Assembly (NCBI GenBank): GCA_003141675.1
Contig: PLND01000034.1
Coordinates: 88,164-147,621 of the forward strand
Source: Anaerolineae bacterium
GTDB taxonomy: Bacteria; Chloroflexota; Anaerolineae; Anaerolineales; RBG-16-64-43
Length of the DNA: 59,458 bases
Direction of reading: 5' to 3'
Shown here piece by piece: positions 33,504-42,784 of the stretch (its first letter is position 1; each line of letters begins with the position of its first letter). The notes beneath the pieces are model-generated. The model searched no databases. It saw nothing but the letters and a program-made list of their open reading frames with translations, and was not told the origin of the DNA. The position numbers and the translations under genes are program-made.

Positions 33504-36302
33504 TCAGACCAATTTTTCCTCGGCGGCGTGTCGTAGGAATTGCAACGCATCCGCCAGCCGGTTGGGATCCGTCCCGCCGGCCTGGGCCAAGTTGGGTCGG
33601 CCGCCTCCTCCCCCGCCCAGAAGTTTGGCCGCCGCCCGTGCCAGTTCGTCGGCGCTGAGACCGCGCGCTACCAAATCGTCGCTAATGGAGATCACCACAA
33701 TCGGTTTTTCGTCGACGATCGACCCAATAGCCGCCATCCCGCTGGAGTATTTTCTCCGGAACGAGTCGGCAAGGATGCGCAGGGTTTCCGCGTTGGCTTG
33801 AGTCACTCTCACCGCCAGGACCTGTACACCGGCGATGGTTGCGGCTTGCGCAAGCGAAGCTTCGAATTCCGAACGGGCCATCTCCTGCCGCAGGCGCTGA
33901 TTCTCCTTGCGGAACCGGTCCAGTTCGCCCATGTTTTCGAGCACCTTCCGGTCCACCTCCTCCGGTCCCACACCGAGGTAGGCGGAGACATTTTGCAGAG
34001 CCCGGCTTCGCTCTTGAGCGAGTGCCACCGCCGCATGGCCGGTGACCGCCTCGATGCGGCGCACGCCGGAAGCCACACTGCTCTCGGAAACGATCAGGAA
34101 CATGCCGATGTCGCCTGTCTGGAAAACGTGGGTGCCGCCGCAAAGTTCGTAGGAAAACGGCTCTCCTTCCTCGCCGATGGAGATGGTGCGCACGCTCTCG
34201 CCGTACTTTTCTCCAAACAGCGCCATCGCCCCCTTGCCTACGGCGTCGTCGCGGGCCTCTTCCGTCGTCGTGACGGGGTAGTTGGCCAGGATTGCTTCAT
34301 TGACGAAGCGCTCGATTTTCTCCAAATCTTGCTGGCTGATCATGCTGTGGTGCGTGAAATCGAACCGGAGCCGGTCCGGCGCGACCAGCGAGCCGGCCTG
34401 TCGGACGTGATTCCCGAGGACATAGCGCAATTCCGCGTGAAGCAAGTGGGTGGCGGTGTGATTGCGCATGATGCCCCAGCGACGTTCCTCGTCCACTTCC
34501 ATCGTGGCCAGATCTCCCTGCGCGGGACGGCCGGATTTTACCTTTCCCCGCAGCACGATCAACCCGCCGACGGGACGGATCACTTCCTCAACGTCGATGT
34601 CCCAAGCGGCGTCGTCCGCGCCTTCGGTCTTGGGCATCCACAGGGAGCCCATATCGGCCACCTGTCCGCCGGATTCAACGTAGAAGCATACGCGCGGGAG
34701 GATCACTTCCACGACATCGTTTTCACCAACCCGTTGAACGCGTTTTCCATCCTTGAGCAGGGCCAGGATCGGCTCCTCCATTTGGAAGGTGGAGTAGGGG
34801 TCATACTCGACGCCATTCTCCGGAAGCATCCCCTCGGCCTTGAGCTCATCGAGAATAGTCCGGTATCGCGCGGCATCCGCGCCGGTCATCTCGCCCATGG
34901 CTTGTCCGGCTCCGGACGCCTCGCGGTGTTCGTCCATCGCCTTGCGAAATCCATCCGCGTCCACTTCCATTTCCAGATCGCGGGCCACGTCACGGGTGAT
35001 CTCGAGTGGCAGACCGTACGTGGCGTACAGATCGAATGCGAGATGCCCGTTCAAAACAGACTGTCCCTGGCGCTTGAGGTCGGAAAGTGTCCCTTGGAGA
35101 TTTTCGATTCCCACGTCCACCGTCTTGCGGAAGCGGCGTTCTTCCATGGTGAGCGCGGAATAGATCGCCTCGCTGTGCCGCGCGAGTTCCGGATACGCCT
35201 CCCGGTATGTGGAGACGACCGCCTCGGCCACTTTGGCCAGGAACGGTTCGGTCAGCCCGAGTTTTCCGCCGAAGAGCGCCGCACGGCGGATGATCATCCG
35301 GCAAATGTAATTCCGGCCGATGTTTCCAGGCACCACGCCGTCGGCGATCAGAAACGAGGCGGCGCGGACGTGGTCGGCGATCACCCGGTAGGGCGTAAAG
35401 TTCGCTTCGCGCTGCTTGTCGGAATGTCCGGTCAGACGTTGCGTGGCCTCGATCAGCGGCCAGAACAGGTCGGTGCGGTAATTGGAGTTCACACCCTGCA
35501 GGATCGCCGTCAGGCGGTCGAGGCCCATGCCTGTGTCCACGTTCCTGGCGGGCAGGGGCGAAAGATCACTGGGACCGGTGCGGTTGTATTGGATGAACAC
35601 GAGATTCCAAAGTTCGGTGAACCTCCGGCAATCGCCGTTGACGGTGCAGACGTGGCCGGGAACGTTTTTCTTATCGCAACTGTCTTCGCCGCGGTCGATG
35701 CTGATTTCGCTGCATGGACCACAGGGGCCGGTGTCGGCCATCTCCCAGAAATTTTCCTTGCGGCCGAAGAAAAGCACGTGGGCCGGATCGAGCCCGGGCT
35801 GCGCCCGCCAGATTTCGGAGGCTTCCTCGTCCTGGGGAATCTCCCCCTTCTCATCGCGGAAACAGGTGACGTAAAGCCGGTCCGCGGGCAATCCCCAAAC
35901 GCCGGTCAGGAGTTCCCAAGCCCAGGCGATGGCTTCCTTCTTGTAGTAATCCCCGAAGGACCAGTTGCCGAGCATTTCGAAAAACGTGTGGTGGGTATCG
36001 TCGCGTCCCACCTCGTCGAGATCGTTGTGCTTGCCGGCGACCCGCATGCATTTCTGCGAATCCACCGCCCGGCTATAGGAGCGTTTGTCGGTCCCGAGAA
36101 AAACATCCTTGAACTGGACCATGCCGGCATTGGTGAACAGCAAGGTGGGATCGTTGCCCGGGACGAGGGACGCCGAAGGGACGACGGTGTGGCCGTGCTT
36201 GGCAAAAAAGTCGAGGAATTCCCGGCGGATTTGTGCGCCGGTGCGGAACTCCGTCTTGCGGGCCTTGGCCGGCTCGCTTCGGTCAGTTTTACGTTTGGGC
36301 AT
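33504..36302 (-). CDS. alaS: Alanyl-tRNA synthetase
   Basis: A 932-residue class II synthetase charging tRNA-Ala. The catalytic core runs from IRREFLDFFAKHGHTVVPSA, with ENFWEMADTGPCGPCSEI. The editing domain has the zinc motif NHTATHLLH plus CGGTHV. The C-terminal DHH-associated domain ends with LLGGGGGGRPNLAQAGG. The length is slightly above the usual ~880. The ATG at 36302 is preceded by GGAGG and by a TTGCCA-18-TATAAT promoter. It heads the operon alaS, baseplate-J-like, ruvX, mltG. No T-box leader is visible: the 5' region is short. Confidence 0.96.
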   Translation of the reverse strand: MPKRKTDRSEPAKARKTEFRTGAQIRREFLDFFAKHGHTVVPSASLVPGNDPTLLFTNAGMVQFKDVFLGTDKRSYSRAVDSQKCMRVAGKHNDLDEVGRDDTHHTFFEMLGNWSFGDYYKKEAIAWAWELLTGVWGLPADRLYVTCFRDEKGEIPQDEEASEIWRAQPGLDPAHVLFFGRKENFWEMADTGPCGPCSEISIDRGEDSCDKKNVPGHVCTVNGDCRRFTELWNLVFIQYNRTGPSDLSPLPARNVDTGMGLDRLTAILQGVNSNYRTDLFWPLIEATQRLTGHSDKQREANFTPYRVIADHVRAASFLIADGVVPGNIGRNYICRMIIRRAALFGGKLGLTEPFLAKVAEAVVSTYREAYPELARHSEAIYSALTMEERRFRKTVDVGIENLQGTLSDLKRQGQSVLNGHLAFDLYATYGLPLEITRDVARDLEMEVDADGFRKAMDEHREASGAGQAMGEMTGADAARYRTILDELKAEGMLPENGVEYDPYSTFQMEEPILALLKDGKRVQRVGENDVVEVILPRVCFYVESGGQVADMGSLWMPKTEGADDAAWDIDVEEVIRPVGGLIVLRGKVKSGRPAQGDLATMEVDEERRWGIMRNHTATHLLHAELRYVLGNHVRQAGSLVAPDRLRFDFTHHSMISQQDLEKIERFVNEAILANYPVTTTEEARDDAVGKGAMALFGEKYGESVRTISIGEEGEPFSYELCGGTHVFQTGDIGMFLIVSESSVASGVRRIEAVTGHAAVALAQERSRALQNVSAYLGVGPEEVDRKVLENMGELDRFRKENQRLRQEMARSEFEASLAQAATIAGVQVLAVRVTQANAETLRILADSFRRKYSSGMAAIGSIVDEKPIVVISISDDLVARGLSADELARAAAKLLGGGGGGRPNLAQAGGTDPNRLADALQFLRHAAEEKLV

Positions 36303-36325
36303 CCATCCTCCAACAGGGTGAACGG

Positions 36326-36355
36326 ATTATACGCGAGAGGGGAGGCGGATGGCAA
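36326..36355 (-). promoter_or_regulatory. alaS promoter
   Basis: On the minus strand TTGCCA (36355-36350), an 18-nt spacer and a perfect TATAAT (36331-36326). The transcript would start about 17 nt before the ATG at 36302. Confidence 0.75.
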
Positions 36356-36444
36356 TCCACGCTTGCCCACGGGGCGGTTTCCACCGGCTGGGTGTAGAAT
36401 CTAAAACGCATCGACGAAACCGAATCGCAACAATGGAGGCTGGA

Positions 36445-37296
36445 ATGATCCGGATCATCGCCGACACGACGTGCGCTCTGCCGCGGGAAATCACGACCAA
36501 GCTTGGGATTCCGATCCTCCCACAGATCATAATTTTCGGAGAGAAGTCTTTCCGCGACGATACGGAATTGACCACGGAACTCTTTTTGAAAAAACTTCGC
36601 GACTCGGCAGTCCTGCCAAAAACCGCTGCGCCGTCACCCGCGCTCTACACTCCCATCTTCCGGGAAATCCTCGACCGAGGCGATATTCCTTTCGTGCTGT
36701 GCCCGTCGGCGGACGTTTCCGGGACGCTGCGGTCGGCCGAAGTGGCCGCGCAGGATTTTCCGGGAGCCGGAATCCGCGTCCTCGACACGCGCACGGTGGC
36801 CGGCACGCTCGGCGCCACGGTCCTGCTCGCCGACCGTTGGGCCAAGCAGGATGTTCCCATGGATGAATTGCTCTCCCGGTTGGAGAATTTAAGAATCCAA
36901 CAGCGCACGTATTTCGTCGTGGATACCCTGGAATACCTTCACAAAGGTGGACGTATCGGCGGGGCCAAGCGGCTGGTGGGCGAGATGCTGCAAGTTAAAC
37001 CGATTCTGCGTTTACTGGACGGCCGCGTCGAAGCCTACGAACAGCAAAGGACGCGGGCGCGAGCCCTGGCTCGCCTTCAGGAATTGGTCACGGGGGAATG
37101 CCCCAAAGGGGATGGATCATTTTTCTGTGTGATGCAGGCTGATGCCGAGGATACCGCCAAACAACTGGCGGAAGGTTTTAAGACACGGATGGATATCCAG
37201 GAAGTCCCGATCTACGAACTGCCGCCGGCTATCGTTACTCATGGGGGGCCGGGAACGCTGGCAGTCGGATTTTTTGCGCAACCGGTGCTTTATTAA
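36445..37296 (+). CDS. DegV family fatty-acid-binding protein
   Basis: A 283-residue DegV/EDD-fold protein. IRIIADTTCALPREI opens the first domain, and SADVSGTLRSAEVAAQDFP corresponds to the ligand-contacting SGTYQSA motif. EYLHKGGRIGGAKRLVGEML and the closing HGGPGTLAVGF are typical. Family members bind fatty acids and, as FakB subunits, present them to the kinase FakA; no fakA is present in the window. The ATG at 36445 has GGAGG 5 nt upstream; an in-frame ATG at 36433 overlaps that site. It is transcribed divergently from alaS and ends before a hairpin. Confidence 0.9.
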   Translation: MIRIIADTTCALPREITTKLGIPILPQIIIFGEKSFRDDTELTTELFLKKLRDSAVLPKTAAPSPALYTPIFREILDRGDIPFVLCPSADVSGTLRSAEVAAQDFPGAGIRVLDTRTVAGTLGATVLLADRWAKQDVPMDELLSRLENLRIQQRTYFVVDTLEYLHKGGRIGGAKRLVGEMLQVKPILRLLDGRVEAYEQQRTRARALARLQELVTGECPKGDGSFFCVMQADAEDTAKQLAEGFKTRMDIQEVPIYELPPAIVTHGGPGTLAVGFFAQPVLY

Positions 37297-37366
37297 GAAT
37301 TCGTCCGTAGCTTCAAATCGATGAAATGGTAAATTTCCATTGGATTTCGAATCTCAAATTGTATAA

Positions 37367-37401
37367 AAATCGTCCGCCGGGGAGGGCCAGGCGGACGATT
37401 T
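37367..37401. terminator. Hairpin between convergent degV and membrane-protein genes
   Basis: A perfect 12-bp stem (37367-37378 with 37390-37401) with an 11-nt loop, flanked by A- and T-rich bases on each side. It is likely to end both convergent transcripts, though neither T-run is long. Confidence 0.65.
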
Positions 37402-37438
37402 GATTGACGCTAATTCAAAGGAACCTCATGGGAGGCTC

Positions 37439-38410
37439 CTAGGGGGAATAGGGAATAAATTTCTCCCGGGGCAGGACCGGTTTTCTCCCCTGAAGATAAA
37501 TCCATAATAGCAACCCGAGGTGAATTATGCTCGAAAGTAAAATCAACCAGAGCACATCGTAAAAACCCCCTGCGATGGTCCAAAAACAATCGGCAATGTG
37601 AAAAAGAACCGGGACGGCAAAAAGGGGCCAGTCGACGGAAAGTACGAACGCATGGTTCATTCTTCCGCGCCAAAGGAAGATGAGCAGAAGGGTGGGAAGG
37701 ATCAGAAGGAACGCCAACATGATCCATTCGGTGATGCTTCCTTTGACTCCGAAGGGAGCCAACCAAAGCAAGAATTGGGAAAGCGGTGTCACCATCGTAA
37801 TCAGCGCCAGTAGCATGGCGATAAAGGGGTAGGTGTATCCCACCCAGGATTTGAATCCGGTTTTATTAAATATTTTCCTTCCCAAAAGGATATAGAGGGA
37901 ACCGTACAGCATGATGAGCATCCAGCCGGGAAAATTGTAGACCGGGATATGGTAGATATTCGCCGATCCGGGCGCGATCAACCAGGTCCATCGTCCGGTG
38001 GTGAGTCCGTTCAGCGTGTGCACCTGACGGGTGGCGAGCGGATCCAAAGAAAAATCCTGCAGCATACCGAATAACCCAAGGATGAAGGGTTTGCACCATC
38101 CGGGAACGCTCATTTTTTCCAGCAGCCAGAGCCCCGTAATAAAAATGTCCATCTCCAACAAGGGGACCGACAGCGGTACGTTGCCAAACATCAGCAGTGA
38201 TCTTCCGTAGATATACCAGCCCTGCACAACGGCAAAATTTTCGAATAATCCCGCATAGAGAAAGACAAACGCGAGACACTCGAGAATTACGATCTCGGGA
38301 TGCAGGCTTCTTCGCACGGCGAACAGGATGACGAAAAGAGTGAGCAGGACGGTCAGCAGATCGGCGAAGAACCAGGGCAGCGGTATCGGTTGTTGAAACA
38401 TATATTGCAT
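37439..38410 (-). CDS. Carotenoid-biosynthesis-like (DUF422) membrane protein
   Basis: A 323-residue polytopic membrane protein with about eight TM segments. The core VLGLFGMLQDFSLDPLATRQV, then GRWTWLIAP and YHIPVYNFPGWMLIMLYGSL resembles DUF422/CruF-type proteins, whose pattern is DPVA...GxWxW...yfGvPxxNFxGW. That family includes carotenoid 1,2-hydratases, but no other carotenoid gene is nearby and the match is only by motif. The ATG at 38410 has a GGAGG site 8 nt upstream. It follows the TetR-epimerase pair on the same strand after 174 bp. Confidence 0.6.
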   Translation of the reverse strand: MQYMFQQPIPLPWFFADLLTVLLTLFVILFAVRRSLHPEIVILECLAFVFLYAGLFENFAVVQGWYIYGRSLLMFGNVPLSVPLLEMDIFITGLWLLEKMSVPGWCKPFILGLFGMLQDFSLDPLATRQVHTLNGLTTGRWTWLIAPGSANIYHIPVYNFPGWMLIMLYGSLYILLGRKIFNKTGFKSWVGYTYPFIAMLLALITMVTPLSQFLLWLAPFGVKGSITEWIMLAFLLILPTLLLIFLWRGRMNHAFVLSVDWPLFAVPVLFHIADCFWTIAGGFYDVLWLILLSSIIHLGLLLWIYLQGRKPVLPREKFIPYSP

Positions 38411-38584
38411 GGGAATACCTCCGGAGGACAAGGCAGAGCCGCTGCTTCCACGAACAACCGCTTCCCATCGATTTCACGCGAAGAGCGAAGGAGAACCGCT
38501 TGCAGGTAACCGTATCCACCGATCGGGTGAACCGATGGGGGCAGGGATTCTCCCGCGGATTGGAATCGGCCTGCGAATTCCGGT

Positions 38585-39577
38585 TTAGGTTGAAACGGGC
38601 ACTCGTTTATTCCTGCGGTACCAGTCCACCGTGTCGGAAAGAGTTTCGAGCAACCTGCGCGGGTGGTATCCCAATTCAAGGGTGGCTTTCGCGTGGCTGA
38701 TGTTGGAATTGCTGCACAAGGTTGAGAGTGAATAGGGCGTGAACCGCGGCTTGGTTCCCGAAAGACGGTAGTAGATTGGCGTGAAGACCGACGCGGCTTT
38801 GGCCAAGGAAAACGGTATGTGAATCCGGGTAAAGTGTTTTCCGGTCATCTCCCACAACATATCAATGATGTTCCTCACGGAGAGCCGCTGGCCGGAAAGA
38901 ATATACGTTTCACCGCGGCGCCCCTTCTCGGCCGCGAGCAGCATGCCGTCTGCCACGTCGCGCACGTCGACGAAATCGTACGCGCCGTCGATGTAAAACT
39001 GGGTTTTTTCCTCCACGCAATCCAGGATCAACTGGCCGAGTTCCGAGCGGCGGTAATCGTTCGGTCCGATCACTCCGGTCGGGCAGACGATCACCGAGTC
39101 CAAACCTTCCTCCGCGGCCTGCTGCACTACAAGCGAAGCTTCGGCCTTCGACCGGTCGTATTCGCCGACGGGGTTTCGCGGATCGAACGGCAGATGCTCG
39201 TCGATGCAAACCCCCTGCGGCGCGTGCTGGATGGCGTGGATCGAGCTTGTGTAAATCAGGCGCTGTATGCCGCTGCGCTTGGCCTCGGCGACGATGTTCT
39301 TCGTCCCTTCGACGTTCACTCGGCGGAGCAGATCGTTCCTTCCCGGCAGGATGGAGATGATCCCGGCCAGGTGAAACACCCGGCTGACGCCGTTCATCGC
39401 CTTGCTCAGGGACTGTGGATCCAGCACATCGCCCGGCACCTGCTCGATGGGCAGATCCCGCAACGGAAGCGTATCCTCGCCGGGCAGGATCAACGCGCGA
39501 ACGGTTTGCCCGGCATCCAGAAGCTTTCGTACCAATACGTTTCCAATATGTCCGGTTGCGCCCGTAACCAGGTTCAT
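38585..39577 (-). CDS. NAD-dependent epimerase/dehydratase (extended SDR)
   Basis: A 330-residue extended short-chain dehydrogenase. The Rossmann motif is VTGATGHIGNVLVRKLL, with DVLDPQSL and the catalytic set IYTSSIHA (Ser) and YDRSK (Tyr-Lys). The C-terminal part resembles dihydroflavonol-4-reductase-like and 3-beta-hydroxysteroid-like members (GETYILSGQRLSVRNIIDML). The substrate is unknown. It overlaps the tetR stop by 4 nt (ATGA) but also has its own GAGGAG site, so it forms a two-gene operon with the repressor and is probably its regulated target. Confidence 0.85.
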   Translation of the reverse strand: MNLVTGATGHIGNVLVRKLLDAGQTVRALILPGEDTLPLRDLPIEQVPGDVLDPQSLSKAMNGVSRVFHLAGIISILPGRNDLLRRVNVEGTKNIVAEAKRSGIQRLIYTSSIHAIQHAPQGVCIDEHLPFDPRNPVGEYDRSKAEASLVVQQAAEEGLDSVIVCPTGVIGPNDYRRSELGQLILDCVEEKTQFYIDGAYDFVDVRDVADGMLLAAEKGRRGETYILSGQRLSVRNIIDMLWEMTGKHFTRIHIPFSLAKAASVFTPIYYRLSGTKPRFTPYSLSTLCSNSNISHAKATLELGYHPRRLLETLSDTVDWYRRNKRVPVST

Positions 39578-40170
39578 GTTGATCTCCTCGTCAATCCGTC
39601 GGTAAGCATGCGAATGCTCTCACGTCCCACCCCGGCCCAATCGGATCCGGCAGGATCGATGATCCCCTGGAGCAACAAACCGATCGCCATGGACATCACA
39701 GCCAGGGCGGCCGTTTCTTTATCCATCTCAACGATTGAGCCGGCGGCAATTCCTTCCCCCATCATCTGGATAAAAAACTCCTTATATTTTTGATATGGGG
39801 CGATGGCTGTTTTCCATACCTCCGGATCCCGCGATGCATGGACCCAGAATTCAAGAAAGATCGGCAGGCGGCCTTCCGCGGCTTTTATAATTGAGGGAAA
39901 AATTTCAGACATCTGGATTATCGATTGAGGGACTTCGGGTTGGTTGTTCCGCAATCCTTCCAACGTTTTATCCAACCCCCCAAGCCACTCCGTCAGCAAT
40001 TCCATGAAAACGGATTGCTTGGATGGAAAATGATGGTAGAAGGCGCCTTTGCTGATACCCGCCAATTTGCAGATTTCAGAAACGGAAGCGGATTCAAAAC
40101 CCGATCGCGAAAACAGGTCCTGCGCCGCACCCATTATTTTGTTCCTTGTCTCAACGCTTCGTTTTTGCAT
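39574..40170 (-). CDS. TetR-family transcriptional regulator
   Basis: A 198-residue repressor-type regulator. The N-terminal helix-turn-helix is ASVSEICKLAGISKGAFYHHFPSK (about 28-51). The C-terminal ~140 residues form the ligand-binding dimer domain, of undetermined ligand. It starts immediately next to a palindromic operator (40180-40193), so it probably represses itself and the epimerase gene downstream. The SRP RNA promoter on the other strand lies further out and is unlikely to be affected. Confidence 0.9.
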   Translation of the reverse strand: MQKRSVETRNKIMGAAQDLFSRSGFESASVSEICKLAGISKGAFYHHFPSKQSVFMELLTEWLGGLDKTLEGLRNNQPEVPQSIIQMSEIFPSIIKAAEGRLPIFLEFWVHASRDPEVWKTAIAPYQKYKEFFIQMMGEGIAAGSIVEMDKETAALAVMSMAIGLLLQGIIDPAGSDWAGVGRESIRMLTDGLTRRST

Positions 40171-40179
40171 ATAAAATAA

Positions 40180-40193
40180 ACCGACCAGTCGGT
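40180..40193. promoter_or_regulatory. TetR-type operator
   Basis: ACCGAC-CA-GTCGGT, a perfect inverted repeat with a 2-nt centre, lies 10 nt from the tetR start codon. ACCGACnnGTCGGT-like palindromes are known operators of several TetR-family regulators. Confidence 0.75.
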
Positions 40194-40247
40194 ATCATTA
40201 GAAGCCCTATTTTCCAGGCTGTCAATGTTCAAAATAGTTGCGGAATA

Positions 40248-40276
40248 TTGACTCTCCGCCGCCACTCGGGTACTAT
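40248..40276 (+). promoter_or_regulatory. SRP RNA promoter
   Basis: TTGACT (40248-40253), exactly 17 nt, then TACTAT (40271-40276). The predicted start at about 40283 coincides with the first base pairs of the SRP RNA stem. Confidence 0.85.
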
Positions 40277-40281
40277 CGCAC

Positions 40282-40392
40282 TGCCCGGCCGGGTCCGGCG
40301 CGGCGGAAACCTCCGAACCCCGCCAGATCCGAAAGGAAGCAACGGTAAGGGGGATCTTCCGGGCGCCGCCGGGAAGCCTGGTCGGGCATTTT
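40282..40392 (+). ncRNA. ffs: Signal recognition particle RNA, small bacterial type
   Basis: About 110 nt. The invariant apical loop of SRP RNA domain IV is recognisable at 40321-40351: GCCAGATCC, then GAAAGGAAGCAACGGTAAGG. It is enclosed by a long imperfect helix whose ends are TGCCCG (40282-40287) and CGGGCA (40383-40388). TTTT follows directly. The RNA scaffolds Ffh and FtsY for co-translational membrane targeting. It has a near-consensus promoter. The yabE start codon lies only 5 nt beyond the T-run. Confidence 0.92.
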
Positions 40393-40397
40393 CTATA

Positions 40398-41792
40398 ATG
40401 AAAACCTTGCGAAAGTTTCAAGCACCTCTTGCGGTTGTTGTTTTTCTCCTGGTTTTATATCTGGTCACCCTAAAGCCTGTCTTCATTCATAATGGCGGCG
40501 TCTGGACCCGGATCCTCACCCATGCGTCTTCCGTAGCGGTTGTTCTTCGTGACGCCGGGTTGGAACCGGAAAAGGGCCGTCCGACCTCTCCCGGAGGGGA
40601 TTCCCCGGTTCTTTGGGGGATGACTATCGAGGTTTCCTCCGGCCGGATGATACCAATCCTGATTGGCGGCGAAACCCGGTATGCGGATTTTCCCGAAGGC
40701 GGAAACATTCCGCTGCAGAAATTGCTCGACCAAGCCGGAGTCGTTTTGGAGAAGGGGGATTGGGTTTTTGCCGATGGCGCGCCGTTTTCCCCCGACCAGC
40801 TTCTGAATTCTCCGCCGATCAAAATTGAGATTCGAAAAGAGATCGCGTTCCAGGTTATCGCGGATGGGAAAACGACATCTTGCAGCGCGCCCGGCCCGAC
40901 GGTCGGCGAGGCGCTTTGGCAGGCGGGTATTGCCCTGTATCCCGCTGACGAGGTGAAGCCTTCGATCCTCACCTCGCTGAGTTCCATCCAACAATCGCCG
41001 ATCGTTATCGAGATTATCCGGGCTCGCACGATCTCCGTGCATGTGGATGGGAAGGATCTTTCCGTGCGAACCACCGGCAAGACCGTTGGTGACGCTTTGG
41101 CCCGAGCCGGATTATCCCTGGCCGGATTGGATTACGCCGTTCCCGCCGAAGGCGAACCGTTGCCCGCCGACGGACGGATCAGTGTCGTGCGCGTGCGGGA
41201 GGAAATCCTGCGCGAACAATCGTCGATTCCGTTCGAGCGTGCAAACCAACCCATGCCGGATTTGGAACTGGACCGGACCCAGGTAGTGCAACCGGGCGCA
41301 CCGGGCATCATGGAATCGATCGTCCGGGTCCGGTATGAAGACGGCGTCGAGGCGGACCGCACGCCGGAGGGTCAGCAAGTTCTGCTGCTCCCGCAAAAAA
41401 GAATCGTCGGGTACGGGACGAAGATCGTCGTTCGGACCGCCGAGACTGCAGACGGCCCGATCGAGTATTACCGCGCGATCACGGTGTATGCCACGTCCTA
41501 TTCTCCATGTCGTCTGGGAATTTCGAGCTGTGGGTATACGACCTATTCCGGGAAAACACTGCAAAAGGGGATGATTGCAATGGTCTACAGCTGGTTTTCC
41601 CTTTTTCGCGGCCAGGGAGTATACGTGGATGGCTACGGCTCTGCGTCCGTCGAGGATGTCGGCGCAGGACCGAACGCCCCGTATTGGATCGACCTGGCGT
41701 ACCTCGACGACGATTACATCGGTTGGCATAGAAATACGACGTTATATTTCCTGACCCCCGTACCGGCGAACGTTCCCTGGGTCCTCCCGTGA
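40398..41792 (+). CDS. YabE-like G5/3D-domain cell-wall protein
   Basis: A 464-residue secreted or anchored protein. An N-terminal TM/signal (about 8-30) is followed by several DUF348 repeats (VAVVLRDAGLEPEKG, LQKLLDQAGVVLEKGD, VGEALWQAGIAL, VGDALARAGLSL). A G5 domain follows (~270-345), then a C-terminal 3D-like domain (YATSYSPC..., DGYGSASVEDVGAGPNAPYWIDLAY). Such proteins (YabE, Rpf-like) remodel peptidoglycan. The gene lies just before ksgA, as in Bacillus, and its TGA overlaps the ksgA GTG. The ATG at 40398 lies 5 nt after the SRP RNA T-run, with no ribosome binding site, which is odd. Confidence 0.82.
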   Translation: MKTLRKFQAPLAVVVFLLVLYLVTLKPVFIHNGGVWTRILTHASSVAVVLRDAGLEPEKGRPTSPGGDSPVLWGMTIEVSSGRMIPILIGGETRYADFPEGGNIPLQKLLDQAGVVLEKGDWVFADGAPFSPDQLLNSPPIKIEIRKEIAFQVIADGKTTSCSAPGPTVGEALWQAGIALYPADEVKPSILTSLSSIQQSPIVIEIIRARTISVHVDGKDLSVRTTGKTVGDALARAGLSLAGLDYAVPAEGEPLPADGRISVVRVREEILREQSSIPFERANQPMPDLELDRTQVVQPGAPGIMESIVRVRYEDGVEADRTPEGQQVLLLPQKRIVGYGTKIVVRTAETADGPIEYYRAITVYATSYSPCRLGISSCGYTTYSGKTLQKGMIAMVYSWFSLFRGQGVYVDGYGSASVEDVGAGPNAPYWIDLAYLDDDYIGWHRNTTLYFLTPVPANVPWVLP

Positions 41793-42658
41793 CGGACTCC
41801 GCTTCTCTCCCCGGCCCGGCTTACAGCGTCCGCCGGATGCTGCACGCCGCGGGTATCCGGCCCCGGAAATCCCTCGGTCAGAATTTTCTCGTCGATGAAG
41901 GTGCACTCGGCCAGGTGGCTTCCGCGGCCGATATCGGGGCCGAAGACGTTCTGCTGGAAATTGGCGCCGGAGCGGGAAGCCTGACCCGGCACCTTGCGGC
42001 GCGCGCCCGTCGCGTGATTGCTGTCGAGATCGACCCACTGCTGATCTCACTTTTGCGCGCGGCGCTCTCATCCTTCCCCAACGTGACCCTTGTCCAGGGG
42101 GATATTCTGGCTTTGCCGGTCGAGGACCTGGTGGGAAATGCCGCGTCGGGCAACTATAAAGTGGCGGCCAACATTCCCTATTACATCACCTCCGCGATCA
42201 TCCGCCGGCTGGTGGAATCGAGCGTCTCGCCGAGCCTCATGGTCCTGACCGTGCAAAAGGAAGTGGCCGAGCGGATTTGCGCCCAGCCGGGGAAGATGAG
42301 CTTGCTCTCACTCAGTGTGCAGTATTACGGAACTCCGGCCATCGTGGGCAGAATCCCGGCGGAGGCGTTCTACCCGGCCCCCAAAGTGGATTCCGCGATT
42401 GTCAAGGTGGAATTCCAGAGCCCGTCGACAAGGAATATCGAGGCAGCCGGATGGATGTTCCGAATCGCGCGTGCGGGTTTCTCACAAAAACGAAAAATGC
42501 TTCGCAACACGCTCTCGGCGGGATTGGTCCTTTCTCCGAAGGATATCGAATCCTTTTTGACTCGAGCCGGGGTGGACCCGAAGCGCAGGGCGGAGACTCT
42601 GACGGTTGCCGAATGGGTGAAGCTCGCCGAAACGATCCCCTCAATGCCACAGAAATAA
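41789..42658 (+). CDS. ksgA: 16S rRNA dimethyladenosine transferase KsgA
   Basis: A 289-residue SAM-dependent methyltransferase that dimethylates two adjacent adenines near the 3' end of 16S rRNA. KSLGQNFLVDE, LEIGAGAGSLTRHL (SAM site) and NIPYYITSAIIRRL (catalytic NIPY) are intact, as is AFYPAPKVDSAIV. It starts at GTG in the GTGA overlap with the yabE-like gene. The C-terminal RNA-contacting helical domain is complete. Confidence 0.95.
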   Translation: MTDSASLPGPAYSVRRMLHAAGIRPRKSLGQNFLVDEGALGQVASAADIGAEDVLLEIGAGAGSLTRHLAARARRVIAVEIDPLLISLLRAALSSFPNVTLVQGDILALPVEDLVGNAASGNYKVAANIPYYITSAIIRRLVESSVSPSLMVLTVQKEVAERICAQPGKMSLLSLSVQYYGTPAIVGRIPAEAFYPAPKVDSAIVKVEFQSPSTRNIEAAGWMFRIARAGFSQKRKMLRNTLSAGLVLSPKDIESFLTRAGVDPKRRAETLTVAEWVKLAETIPSMPQK

Positions 42659-42784
42659 TCCCATCGCGGCAGATGATCAGATCGTAATGATTTAGTAGAT
42701 ATAGAATGCGAGTTGGAAACCAAGAGAACGAAGAAAACGATCGGTTTTTATATTGAGGATAAATTTCTCTGACCTTTTTATCGA

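Noticed and set aside
33540-36404. A 954-residue plus-strand open frame opposite alaS
   Set aside because: It is the antisense of alaS, with no ribosome binding site and no family resemblance; long antisense frames are common in GC-rich genes.
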